64,000 nucleotides of DNA from Stomoxys calcitrans. Taxonomy: Eukaryota; Arthropoda; Insecta; Diptera; Muscidae. The notes below the pieces were generated by a model that saw only the letters and a list, made by a program, of their open reading frames with translations, was not told the DNA's origin and searched no databases. Below, piece after piece: positions 42,926 to 54,712 of the stretch; positions within the stretch are counted from its first letter, which is position 1; the number at the start of each line of letters is the position of its first letter. The DNA is taken from positions 149,025,116 through 149,089,115 of the forward strand of contig NC_081555.1 of the NCBI RefSeq assembly GCF_963082655.1, in the 5' to 3' direction. A program made the position numbers and the translations under genes.

Positions 42926-44366
42926 TCTTATATATAAAAATCAATTTGTGTTTGTTTGTAGGTTTGTTTGTTTGTTTGTATGTTTGTGTGTTCCTTATAA
43001 ACTCAGAAACGGTTGAACTGATTTTCTTGAAATTTTCACAGATAGTGCATAATGATCCCGTGGTAAAAATAGGGTACTTAATTTTTTGATATCTGAAGGG
43101 GGGGGCGGACCCTCCCCCTTACCCTAATTTTCAGAAACGCCCGATCTCGAGATGGGTGGTGCGATTTAAGCGAAATTTTGTCTGCTCTCATATGGTACCC
43201 TAAAAATAAAAATTTGGTATGCTAATTTCGGATGGGGTACCTAGGGTGGCCGCCCTACCCTAAAACCTACCAAACATATATTTACACCAATCACGACAAT
43301 ATGCGACTCAAATGAAAGGTATTTAGGATAAGAAAACGTATCTGATGTCCAATTGTCGGACCAAGTGCTAGGGGGACCACCCCAAGCCCCAAAACACCCC
43401 TAAATCGGACATATTTTCCGACCATGGCAATATGGGACTCAAATGAAAGGTATTTGCGAGTAGAATACGAATCTGATATCCAATATGGGACCACTTTTCC
43501 GGGGGTCCACCCCTTCTCCAAAACACCCCCCAAACTGGACTTATTTACTGACCATGGGAATATGGGGTTTAATAAAAGGTATTTGAATGTTAAATACGAA
43601 TCTGATATCCAAATATGGGACCAAGTGTTTGGGGGGCCGCCTCTCACCAAAAACATCCCCCAAAGGGGTAAAAATTTACGACCATAGCAATATGGGGCTC
43701 AAAAGAAAGGTCTTTGGGAGTAAAGCACGAATTTGATGTCAATATTCGGGAAAAGTGTCTATTAGGGCCACCCCACCCCAACAACACTACCCAAATAGTA
43801 AGTATTTTCTGACTATTGCAATATGAGACTCAAATAGGAGGGCTTTAAAGTGGAACACGAATCCGAGATATATTTTCAAGGCCAACTCACTGAGTGGCCG
43901 CCCATCCCCCAAAACACCCCCCAAGCCGTTCAATGGCCGACTACGGAAATATGGAGCTCAAATTAAAGTTATGTGGGAGTAGACCACGTATCTGATATCA
44001 ACATTAGGGGCCAACTATCTAGGGGACGTCCCGCCACCATTACAACCCCCAAATAGGACGTATTTGCTCACCAAGACAATTTGTGTCTCAAAGAGAGTAG
44101 AACTAAACATTCATAGTTTTTAGGGCCAATACCCCAAACCGGACATAATTGCAGACTTTTGCAATAAGGAGTTTAAATCAGATTGGTACACGAATTTGAT
44201 ATCCGATTTTGAGGGCAATGGCAATATGGGGTTGAAATAAATGATATATAGATATATGAGAATAGAGCACGTTGTTGATATATTTTCCGGGCTTAGTGTT
44301 TTGGGACCATGTGTTTGGGGGACGCTCATCGTGTAAACTCCTCTAAACCAATGGAAATATGGGGTT
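42926..44366 (+). mobile_element. Helitron-H, 5' half with intact 5' end
   Basis: Starts TCTTATATATAAAAATCAAT after an A, fitting Helitron insertion between A and T. It is the same order as 6851-9800: TTTGTTTGT-rich leader, CACAGATAGTGCATAATG, then ~130-bp units with CAATATGGGACTCAAAT. It lacks the middle-to-3' part and stops at GGGTTTAAATAAA, where a DINE-B body begins. Confidence 0.82.
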
Positions 44367-44835
44367 TAAATAAACTTGCTTTCGACAGATGGGCAGTCGG
44401 ATCAAGAATAAATGTACTTTGTGGGTCTCAACCGTATTTGCTACAGTTGTTGGAAGTCAGAACAAAACACTAAATTCCAGCCAAATCGAGTAACCCTTAA
44501 GGCTTCTAGAGTCTCAAGACGTCAAAACGAAGATCCCTATTATATGTGAGCTATATCCAAATTTGAACCATTATGGCCCAATTCCAATTCCAACGACCTG
44601 CATTAATAAGAAGTCACTGCTTAAAATTTCAAGCCAAAATCCTTATTAGCTTGACAGTGACCATTCATTCTTGAATTTGAGATACGGACGGACGGACGGA
44701 CATACATGCCCAGGTCGAACTAGAAACTCAAGACGATCAAGAATACATAAACCTTATAGGGTTGCAGATCAACATTTCGAGATGTTACAAACGGTATAGT
44801 AAACGGTTAGTATACCCTCCATTCTATGGTGATGG
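44367..44835 (-). mobile_element. Worn DINE-B element, 5' portion
   Basis: B-type body, then ACGGACGGACGGACGGACAT (44684-44703, the (GTCC)n tract on minus), core, short TA tract and the 5' end CTATGGTGATGGCC near 44823-44835. A short duplicate of the GCTTTCGACAGA...GATCAAGAATA block occurs at its left edge (44372-44410). Confidence 0.82.
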
Positions 44836-46590
44836 CCAAAAAAAAAGAACAAAATCCATTAGGAAGATTCTTAATTTAATAAATCACAACACTTTCTTTT
44901 GAGATTCATTCAAATTGGCAGTTACTTAATGGTCATTTCTTAAGGAAATTGTCCACACACACGCACACACACACACACACACACACATACACACACACAT
45001 AAACACAAATACACCCAATAACGCATACAATCGTATAAAAAATGAACAATATCCTCTTGCACAGCATTGTCGTTCTGGAAGGGGGTAACAAAAACCCAAA
45101 AGAAGGACATGGCCATTACCATTAAAGTGATTTGCCTGACTAAAAGCTATTGAATGAATGCTGATAAAAGGAGGAAGAATTCAAACATGAATTGAATGGT
45201 GGCCGAAAAATGCAGCAGCAAAGAGGTATTAAAGGCAAATACAACACACATATATTCCTACAATAGGTACACCGTATATTATCATTTTAATGTTGGCATA
45301 CAGGCAAAACTGAGCACTGTCAGTGTGAACATTCAAGACTCATCTTTTGTACTGATTGGTCATTTTCTCAAGAATATAAAAAAAAAAACGGACAATCACG
45401 CACGTCCATATTCGCATCCTCTTTTGGATGATGGCACACAGAGACTCACCCACTAACAGGCACGCACACTCATGCCCTTGTAAGGAAAGTCTTTTCTCAT
45501 TGCCTTTTGTTGGGAGATTGGTGTTGAAAGTTTTCCTCTGTCCTCTTCGTAGTTGGGTGTTATTCTTTCAAGATTATTAAGTTGTCCTCTGAAAACGTGG
45601 GCGAAAGATAAAGCCTCACACACACACACACACACACACAGATAGACAGAATATAGGAGGACACCTTAAAAATACCCAATGACCATTTCAATCAGACAAA
45701 AGGTAGCAGGTTTTTGTTTATGACAAAAGGCCATGGATACCATTACGTTCTCTTGATGTTCTTTCGAGTCATGGACGAGAGAGTATGTGTTGAAAGGGAT
45801 ACATTTTTATCTAATAAACAAAATTGTTCTACTAATGGTGAATTTAAAATCTATTAAACACTCAAGAAAACAAGGGTTAGACACATGAATCGGCAAAAGC
45901 TAGGAGAGGCATGGGTTTGTATGCATTTATTTTCTTGAGCTTAAAACTGTTCTGTTGAAATGAAAACTAACAAAGGGCAAAAGAGGATGTTGTGCATCAA
46001 CGACCCATAATTATTTGATTAGATTTATCCACATCTTTTATCAGTTAGTTTTGTCAAGTAGTAAAGTAACAAGTTTCGTCACAGTTTGTTTTCGATTGCC
46101 AGGGGATGGAGAACATTAATCAAATTCCCATTTAAAAATTAAATTTAACGTTCACTTGCAATTCAAGAGAAACTCATCATGGCCCTCGACTTGACACAGA
46201 TAAAAAAAAAAATCGTGTTCTGAATTGAATTTTTATGCCATTTTCTGGCTTATGTTTGACTTTTTCATGCGACGAAAAAAAAGGACACCCATAGAGGGGA
46301 AGGAAAAAAAAACACACACACACATTCACTAACACAATCTTAGTGTTTGCTTTAAACTTATAAAAAATTCTTATCAAGATTTACTTTTATTACTTTATGA
46401 CTGCCTCTTTCATAAGGATTGAATATATGACACATACTTGAATACATAAGAATCTTGAAAAGGGAATCCTTATGCATGATGTGTGAGTGTTTGAGTGTTT
46501 ATAGTGCCAAAGTGTTTGCGAGTGCTGGTGAGAATGCAGACACATACGCATTATGCGTATTATGTGTAAATCTCAGTTGATGTTCTGTTT
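44836..46590. other. Unassigned unique DNA with (AC)n tracts
   Basis: No gene recognised. (AC)n-rich tracts lie at 44952-45000 and 45616-45640, with a short one at 46311-46323. Open frames of 60-86 codons have no motif, and two include the microsatellites. Confidence 0.55.
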
Positions 46591-46721
46591 TTATACCCTT
46601 CACCATAGGATGGGGGTATACTAATTTTGTCTTTCTGTTTGCAACTTCTCGATATATTGGCCCAAGACCCCATAAAGTATATATATTTTTGATCGTCATG
46701 TCATTTTAAGTCGAACTAGCC

Positions 46722-46975
46722 ATGTCCGTTCGTCTGTCCATCCGTCCGACTGTCCGTCCGTCTGTCCGTCCGTCTGTCCGTCCGTCTGTCCGTCCGTCTG
46801 TCCGTCCGTCTGTCCGTCCGTCTGTCCGTCTGTCCGTCCGTCTGTCCGTCTGTCCGTCTGTCCGTCCGTCCGTATATCCGTCCGTCCGTCCGTCCGTCTG
46901 TCTGTCCGTCTGTCTGTCCGTCCGTCTGTCCGACCGTTTGTCCGTCCGACTGTCTGTCCGTCTGTCCTGACCTGT
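46722..46975 (+). repeat. Expanded (GTCY)n microsatellite inside DINE-B
   Basis: Irregular mixture of GTCC and GTCT tetramers (mostly GTCCGTCT and GTCCGTCCGTCT), about 250 bp, in the standard DINE position and the same strand as its element. Frames read Ser-Val-Arg-Leu/Pro and are artefacts. Confidence 0.95.
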
Positions 46976-47094
46976 CTGTCGAAAGCACGCTAACTTTCAA
47001 AGGAGTAAAGCTAGCGGCTTGAAATTTTGCACAAATACTTCTTATTAGTGTAGGTCGTTTGGGATTGTAAATGGGTTATATCGGTCCATGTTTT

Positions 47095-48690
47095 GATATA
47101 GCTGCCATATAAACCGATGTAGGGTCTTGGCTTCTTGAGCCACTAGAGGGCGCAATTCTTATCCGATTTGGCTGAAATTTTGCACAAAGTATTTTGTTAT
47201 GATATCCAACTACTGTGTCAAGTATGGTTTAAATCGGTCCATAACCTGATATAGCTGCCCTATAAACCGATCTTGGGTCTTGACTTCTTAAGCCGCTAGA
47301 GGGCGCAATTCTTATCCGATTGGAATCAAATTTTGCACGAAGTGTTTTGCTATGACTTCCAACAACTGTGCTAAGTTAGATTAAAATCGGTCCATAACCT
47401 GATATAGCTGCCATATAAACCGATGTAGGGTATTGACTTCATAAACCTCTAGAGGGCGCAATTTTTATCCGATTGGAATGAAATTTTGCACGACGTATTT
47501 TGTTATGATAGCCAATAACTGTGCCAAGTATGATTGAAATCGGTCCACAGCCTGATATAACTGCCATATAAACCGAATCGTGGGTCTTGACTTCTTAAGC
47601 CTCTAGAGGGCGCAATTCTTATCCGATTGGAATGGAATTAGGTTCAAATCGGTCAATAACCTGATATAACTGCCATATAAACAGATCTGGGGTCTTGGCT
47701 TCTTGAACCACTAGAGGGCGCTATTCTCATCCGATTTGAATGAAATTTTGCACGACATATTTTGAAATAGGTCCATAGCCTGATATAACTGCCATATAAA
47801 CCGATGTAGGGTCTTGACTTCTTGAGCCACTAGAGGGCGCACTTCTTATCCGATTTGAATGAAATTTTGCACGAAGTATTTTGTTATGATATCCAACAAC
47901 TGTGTCAAGTATGGTTGAAATCGGTTCATAACCTGATATAGCTGCCATATAAACCGATCTTGGGTCCTGATTTCTTAAGCCACTAGAGGGCGCAATTCTT
48001 ATCCGATTGGAATGAAATTTTGCACGAAGTGTTTTGCTACGACTTCCAACAACTCTGCTAAATAAGATTCAAATCGGTCCATAACCTGATATAGCTGCCA
48101 TATAAACCGATCTTGGGTCCTGATTTCTTAAGCCTCTAGAGGGCGCAATTCTTATCCGATTGGAATGAAATTTTGCACGTAGTGTTTTGCTACGACTTCC
48201 AACAACTTCGGTAAATTAGGTTCAAATCGGTCCATAACCTGATATAGCTGCCATATAAACCGGTCTTGGGTCTTGACTTCTTGAGCCTCTAGAGGGCGCA
48301 ATTCCTATCCGTTTTGGCTGAAATTTTGAACAACGTGTTTCATCATGATTTCCAATAAATATGCCAAGTATGGTTCATAACCTGATGTAGCTGCCATATA
48401 AACCAATCTTGAATCTGGACTTCTTCACCCACTAGGGGACGCAATTCTTATCCGATTTGGCTGAAATTTTGCTTGAGATGTTTTTTTATGATTTCCAACA
48501 ACTGTGTACGGGTGAAATCGATGCATATCCTGATATAGCTGTCATATAAACCGATCTGGAGTCTTTACTTCTTGAGCCTTGTGAGCGCGCAATTATTATA
48601 CGATTTGGTTGAAAATGTGTACGACGAATCCTCTCATGACCATCAACATACGTGTTTATTATGATCTGAATCGGTCTATAGCCTAATACA
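47095..48690 (+). repeat. 153-bp tandem units of DINE-B
   Basis: GATATAGCTGCC(or variant) starts at 47095, 47248, 47401 and 47554, then 47663, 47782, 47935, 48088, 48241, 48384 and 48532. Intact steps are 153 bp. Shorter steps (109, 119, 143, 148) coincide with visible deletions. Confidence 0.92.
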
Positions 48691-48960
48691 GCTCCCATAT
48701 AAATCGATCTCTCTACTTTACTTCTTGAGTCTCCAAAGGGCGCAAAGAGCGAATTAACTGACATTTTACACAGGCCTCCAACATATAATTTAATTGTGGT
48801 CCAAACCGGACCATACCTTGATATCGCTCTATTGGCAGATCAAATCTTTTCTTTTATCCTTTTTTTGCCTAAGAGCAATGCCGGGAAAAGAACTCGACAA
48901 ATGCGATCCATGATGGAGGGTATATAAAATTCGCCCCGGCTGAACTTAGCACGCTTTTTT

Positions 48961-49320
48961 CTTTTTCTTTTTTGTCTTTGTCTTTTGCTTTTGTTGAATG
49001 TCCTTAAGACAACACTACACTCACTGTACTTGCTCGTCTTCGTAGTCGTTTTCTTTTTATCATTTGACTCATCTTCGACGCCCCATTATGCAGTGAAAAT
49101 AAAAGTTAAAAGGATAACATTTTATGGGACATCGTATGTGAGGGTGTTTGAATGTGTTTGCGTATGTGTGTTTTGTGGATTATTTCGCGTTATGAATATT
49201 TCAAAAGTCATTTTCGAATCACCCCTACCATAGGCAATAAAATTCGCTATAGCTGTAATGGTAATGGAAATATGTGATACTACTGTGCTCAGAATGAAGA
49301 AAATGTTTTATATTCTTTTG
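48961..49320. other. Unassigned T-rich DNA
   Basis: A T-rich stretch (TTTTCTTTTTTGTC) leads into unique sequence with no recognised feature. Confidence 0.5.
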
Positions 49321-49323
49321 CTT

Positions 49324-51005
49324 TTTATACCCACCACCGAAGGATGGGGGTATATTCATTTTGTCATTCCGTTTGCAACACATCGAAATATCCATTTCCG
49401 ACCCTATAAAGTATATATATTCTTGATCAGCGTAAAAATCTAAGACGATCTAGACATGTCCGTCCGTCTGTCTGTTGAAATCACGCTACAGTCTTTAAAA
49501 ATATAGATATTGAGCTGAAATTTTGCACAGGTTCTTTTTTCGTCCATAAGCAGGTTAAGTTCGAAGATGGGAAATATCGGACTATATCTTCATATAGCCC
49601 CCATATAGACCGATCCGCCGATTTAGGGTCTTAGGCCCATAAAAGCCACATTTATTATCCGATTTTGCTGAAATTTTGGACAGTGAGTTATGTTAGGCCC
49701 TTCGACATCCTTCGTCAATTTGGTTCAGATCGGTTCAGATTTGGATATGGCTGCCATATAGACCGATCCTCTGATTTAGGGTCTTAGGCCCATAAAAGCC
49801 ACATTTGTTATCCGATTTTGATAAAATGCGGGACAGTGAGTTGTGTTAAGGCCCTCAATATTCTTCGTCAATTTGGCTCAGATCGGTCCAGATTTGGATA
49901 TAGCTGCCATATAGACCGATCCTCCGATTTAGGGTCTTAGGCCCATAAAATCCACATTTACTCTCCGATTTTGTTGAATTTTGGGACAGTGAGTTGTGTT
50001 AGGCCCCTCGACACCCTTCGTCAATTTGGCTCTGATCGGTCCAGATTTGGATATAGCTGCCATATAGAAGGATCCTCCGATTTAGGGTCTTAGGCCCATA
50101 AAAGCCACATTTATTATCTTATTTTGATGAAATTCGGGACAGTGAGTTGTGTTAGGCCCTTCGACATTCTTCGTCAATTTGGCCCAGATCGGTCCAGATT
50201 TGGATATAGCTGCCATATAGACCGATCCTCAGATTTAGGGTCTTAGGCCCACAAAAGCCACATTTATTATCCGATTTTGATGAAATTCGGGACAGTGAGT
50301 TGTGTTAGGCCCCTCAATATCCTTCGTAAATTTGGTTCAGATCGGTCCAGATTTAGATATACCTGCCATATAGACCGATCCTCCGATTTAGGGTCTTAGG
50401 CCAATAAAATCCACATTTTCTCTCCGATTTAGCTGAATTTTGGGACAGTGAGTTGTGTTAGGCCCTTCGACATTTTTCGTCAATTTGGCCCGGTCCAGAT
50501 TGGGATATAGCTGACATATAGACCGATCCTCAGATTTAGAGTCTTAGGCCCATAAAATCCACATTTACTCTCCGACTTAGCTGAACTTTGAAACAGTGAG
50601 TTGTGTTAGGCCCTTCGACATTCTTCGTCAATTTGGTGCAGATCGGACCAATTTTGGATATAGCTGTCATATAGACCGATCTCTCGATTTTAGGTTTTGG
50701 GCCCATAAAATGCTCATTTATTGTCCGATGTCGCCGAAATTTGGAACAGTGAGTTAAGTTAAGCCCCTCGACATAGTCCTGCAATATGGCACAGATCGGT
50801 TAAGATTTTGATATAGCTGTCATATAGACCGATCTCTCTTTTTAAGGTTTTGGGCCCATAAAAGGTGCATTTATTATCCGATATCGCCGAAAATTCAGGT
50901 AGACAATTTTCACCGGATTTTGATGAAAGGTGGTTTACGTATATTCCCGAGGTGGTGGGTATCCAAAGTTCGACCCGGCCGAACTTAACGCCTTTTTACT
51001 TGTTT
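49324..51005 (+). mobile_element. DINE-A element, complete (1.68 kb)
   Basis: The 5' end TTATACCCACCACCGAAGG, (TA)n at 49412, core, (GTCC/GTCT)n near 49458-49472. Units start at 49743, 49896, 50049, 50202, 50355, 50503, 50656 and 50809 (steps of 153, one of 148). The 3' end has GGTGGTGGGTATCC, a hairpin with one mismatch (AAGTTCGACC), and CCTTTTTACTTGTTT. In this subfamily a TAG recurs at the same place in each unit (GGTCTTAGGCCC), closing one of the repeat frames. Confidence 0.95.
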
Positions 51006-51973
51006 TTGAGTAGTTTGCTTAAATATGAGTTTTTAAGTTAAGTTTAGAACATTTTGAGAAATTATTGTCAACTGGTATTTTATTGCAATTTTCATAAAAA
51101 TGTTACAGGAAATATATACAAAATACATTTTTGGGCTTTATCACCTTTGTGACAAAAAAAATGTTGGGCGTTAAGACCGGTCACCACACTATAGTTATTG
51201 TGGTAGACGTCGAGGAAAGCGTTGTACAAAATTTGGCCAAGATTGGTCAATAAATGCGCTTGCAATGGCTCCAGAAGTGAAAATCAGGGGGATATACATA
51301 TATGACAGCTATCTCTAAATCTAAACCTATTTCCATGAAATTCACCAGAAATATCAAGAGTCGTTATCGTTTTAGGTGGCGAACCGCGGATCTAGGCGTA
51401 TGAGCCCAAAACAAAACAACAATCGGCGAGTGGGTCTTCGAAGTCGAGCCAAATCCAAAGAAAGTTGTTTGTAGAAGAAACACTTCGAAGCAAATGGTTG
51501 CTTGTTTCTTCTGTTCCGCTGGAGCAACATATAATGTCAATTCTGAGTGGTACATCACAATTTGATTCCCTAAAGTCTTGGGAGAAATTTCAAAAAAACA
51601 AACAGGAGAGGAAGAATAATTGTTTACCAGGACAATGCATTTCTAGTTTGTATTCTGCACATGGTAATAGTTTTAAAGTATGTTACTTTTATTTTATAAT
51701 TTTAATACTCATGGTCGGTCTTCTCAGCTACTAACCCCAATCATCGCTCGTCTCCATATGTTCATTGCTCTACTATGGATGAATGATTTGATGATGACGA
51801 TGGTAATGATGTGATGATACCAATGACGATTGAAAGGCCTTGAATGCTGTTGAATGTATTTAAAACACATTGACACCTCGTTCTGAAGCTTCATTAACTC
51901 AACGTCAAATGGCGAATAAAACGGGTGGTTAAATGCACGAGGCACTGAGGAAAATTAATTTCGGAAACTTAAT
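51006..51973. other. Mostly unassigned unique DNA
   Basis: No gene recognised. It contains one DINE-II remnant (separate entry). A GATGAT-rich stretch lies at 51780-51830. Confidence 0.5.
51225..51370 (-). mobile_element. DINE-II central unit remnant
   Basis: AAATGCGCTTGCAATGGCT and GATATACATATATGACAGCTA are the reverse complement of one unit in the DINE-II copy near 40670-40740. About one unit only. Confidence 0.7.
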
Positions 51974-53745
51974 CGGAGGTTAGGTTAGGCTAAAGTGGCA
52001 TTCTGCCATCAGCTTCACTTAGACGTTTTCGTCCTTTGTGATACCACTGGAACAGAAGAAGGAAGATATCTTCTAGTTGCTACCGTTGAACAATTCAGAT
52101 TGCTTTAAAAAGCCCAACAGGTTCAGACAGGTTCTCAAAGAAATGTTTTCTATTGGGTTGCCCAAAAAGTAATTGCGGATTTTTTAAAAGAAAGTAAATG
52201 CATTTTTAATAAAACTTAGAATAAACTTTGATCAAATATACTTTTTTTACACGTTTTTTTCTAAAGCAAGCTAAAAGTCGCAGCTGATAACTGACAGAAG
52301 AAAGAATGCAATTACAGAGTCATAAGCTGTGAAAAAATTTGTCAACGCCGACTATATGAAAAATCCGCAATTACTTTTTGGGCAACCCATAGTTCCTACT
52401 GTTGAATAATCCAGATCGCTTTAAAAAGCCCATCCACTTGCGAATGATCGCATCCGCTAAATCAGATAGGTTCTCAAAGAAATGAGATCCTAAAGTGCGG
52501 GATACACATACAGAAGGTGTTCTACAGTCTCTTCTTCTTCGATGTCCTCACAGCTTCTGCAAAAGTCGTTATTGGCAACTTTCAGTATGTCAGCACATTT
52601 TCTGATGAGACAGTGACAGACACAATGACTGAGTTATGACGGACACAATGACTGAGACGACTGTTCTAGGCAATGACAGCTAAGCGGTAGACTTCTTCAA
52701 GTCTAGATTAGGCCACATAGTTTGGAAATGCGCACAGCCCGCTCTTTGTGACTATCTGTCATTCGTTGCCCTTGGGGCCTGGTACTAAAAAATTATCTTA
52801 CATGTCGCTAGAGGCATAGCCACTGATTCCAGTTCACCTAGAATGTGTAACGTGGTTCCTAGTCTCGCAAGCTCGTCCGCTTTACAATTCCCTGGGATAT
52901 CTCAGTGGCCAAGCACCCAGAACAGGTGAATATTGAACTGTTCAGCCATTTTGTTGAGAGATCTGCGACAGTCGAGAGCGGTTTTGTGTTCAGGAATACG
53001 TTCTCCAGGGATTTAATGGTTGCCTGGCTGTCTGAGAAGATATTAATGCCTATCGTCGGTATGACTTATCCTATGACGTTATCTTAGCCATTCTTACCCA
53101 CCACTTCCTTAATTGCAGGCATCTCCACTTGATACTCTGCAGTGGTCAGACAACTTTTTCGATATGACCCGTTCTAGATCTTATAGAGTACACCCCAAAG
53201 CCCACCTGGTCGTCTAGTTTGGAACCACCCGTTTAGATGTCTATGTAATTTCCATTACTAGGGTTATCGTAGTTCCGTATCGGTTCTATCAGGAATAGTG
53301 ATACAGTACTTTTTTCAAAGAAGGTAGGGTGTAATCCACACTGCCTGGAGTATCGGATATTGTATAAAAAATAACACAGTGTCCGTAGCCGCCACATGAC
53401 CAAAGAGAAAGGTCCCATAACCTCACGGCAGTGGTCGCAGCAATTTGTCTAGCAACCATGTCCAGAGGCATTAGATTTAGCATTAAATTCAGTGCATCAG
53501 ATGGTGTTGTCCTTAGTGCGGCTGTAATGCACAAACAAGCCATTCATTGGATGCGGTTACATACTGAACGGTTGGTGGACATTTGAAGCGACGTCCACCA
53601 GACCACAACACCATGTAGCATTAAAGGTCTCAGCCCTCAGCTGTGGTCAATGGCTCTCTTGAAGATGTATAGGGCAAGAGTTGCCTTTCGTACCCTTTCC
53701 AAAATGTTGGATTTGAAGTTCGATTTCCTTCAAATTAATTGAAAT
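51974..53745 (-). pseudogene. Decayed non-LTR retrotransposon: RT C-terminus, RNase H and 3' tail
   Basis: On the minus strand, in order: RKATLALYIFKRAIDHS (53640-53720), VVVWWTSLQMS, then MACLCITAALRTTPSDALN with the following PLDMVARQIAATTAVRL (53400-53543), the conserved region after the RT palm. The RNase H domain then appears as TGGSKLDDQVGFGVYS (53180-53235; TDGSK in active copies, so the first catalytic Asp is gone). YQVEMPAIKE follows, then NIFSDSQATIKSLENVF (~52990-53045) and GNCKADELARLGTTL (~52850-52895). A C-terminal EETVEHLLYVYPAL (~52510-52545) and a tail TAACCTAACCT (51974 region) follow. A mariner MITE interrupts it at 52153-52389. RNase H would remove template RNA; stops make this copy inactive. 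It is of the I superfamily (LOA/R1-like). Confidence 0.9.
52153..52389. mobile_element. Mariner-derived MITE, 237 bp
   Basis: TTGGGTTGCCCAAAAAGTAA ... CTTTTTGGGCAACCCA with TA on both sides. It sits between two similar ~70-95-bp copies of the host retrotransposon's C-terminal coding region (52076-52146 and 52391-52484). Confidence 0.95.
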
Positions 53746-53764
53746 TTAATAGAAACTTTGGCAA

Positions 53765-54712
53765 AACAAGTAAAAGGGCGTTAAGTTCGTCCGAGCTGGA
53801 CTTTGGATACCCACCTCTTCGGGTAAATATGTAAACTTCCCTTCGTCATAAACTGATGAAAAATACATAATTTATGGCCCCATTCCAGCTATATCAAAAT
53901 ATGGTCCGATTTAGACTGAATTCGGCACGGACATTGAGAGGTCTAATAAGAACCAGTCATGGTTCAATTTTGTTGAATAAAATATTGGTCTTTATGGTAG
54001 CTACATTCAAATAACGACCGATCAGAATCATATACGACACGAATGTCGAATAGCCTAACATAACTAAATAATAAATTTCCCATGAACATTTCATTACTGA
54101 ACAGGGAACACTTCAATGAGTGCAGTCCGATTAAAGTTAAGGCTCAATGATTAGGGGTGTGCCGCTTAGGCGACTTTTATGCGCCTAATACCTTAAATTG
54201 AGATATCGGTATATATGGCAGCTATATCCAAATCTAGACCGATCTGGGCCAAATTAAAAGAGAATGTCAAGGAGTTTGACACAAGTTATTGTCCCGAATT
54301 TCGACGAAATCGGACAACAAATGCGTCTTTTATGGGACCAAAACCTTAAATAGGGAGATCGGTCTATATGCCAGCTATGTCCCAATCTGAGCCTTATACA
54401 ACTTCCTGTCTTAAATTTTGGGAAAATCGAACAATAACTGCGTCTTTTATGGGCCCAAGTGCAATCTAGAGATCGGTCCATATAGCAGCTATATCCAAAT
54501 CTGGACCGATCTTGGCCAAATTGAAGAAGGATTTCGAGGGGCCTAACATTACTCACTGCCCAACTGTTCCAGCAAAATCGGATAATAAATGTGGCTTTAA
54601 TGGGCCTAAGACCTTAAATCGGCGGATCTGTTTATATGGGGTCTATATCAAGATATTGTCCGACATAGCCCATCTTTGGGCTTAACCTGCTTATGGACAA
54701 AAAAAGAATCCA
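53765..54712 (-). mobile_element. DINE-A element lacking its head
   Basis: The 3' end is at 53765-53800 with an altered hairpin (AAGTTCGTCC/AGCTGGACTTT), then TACCCACCTCTTCGGG and several A units. A SINE fragment interrupts at 54077-54163. It ends at GGACAAAAAAAGAATCC, the stretch before the microsatellite block, and then meets an opposite DINE-A. Confidence 0.85.
54077..54163 (-). mobile_element. tRNA-derived SINE, 3' tail fragment
   Basis: CCCATGAACATTTCATTACT, ACAGGG, CAATGAGTGCAGTCCGATT and AGGCTCAATGAT are the reverse complement of the SINE 3' body. The tRNA-like head is missing. Confidence 0.78.

Larger units (their letters stand above)
46591..48960 (+). mobile_element. DINE-B element, complete and long (2.37 kb)
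   Basis: The 5' end TTTATACCCTTCACCATAGG is followed by (TA)n, core, a 250-bp (GTCY)n block and about eleven B units, then the 3' end GCCCCGGCTGAACTTAGCACGC. The hairpin is slightly decayed. This is the most expanded DINE-B in the window. Confidence 0.94.

Noticed and set aside
46716..47000. Open frames over the (GTCY)n block
   Set aside because: Microsatellite translation inside a DINE-B.
47095..48690. CRISPR-like regular spacing of a near-palindrome
   Set aside because: The spacing is by divergent copies of one 153-bp unit with no unique spacers, in a fly-type transposon, and no cas genes exist here.
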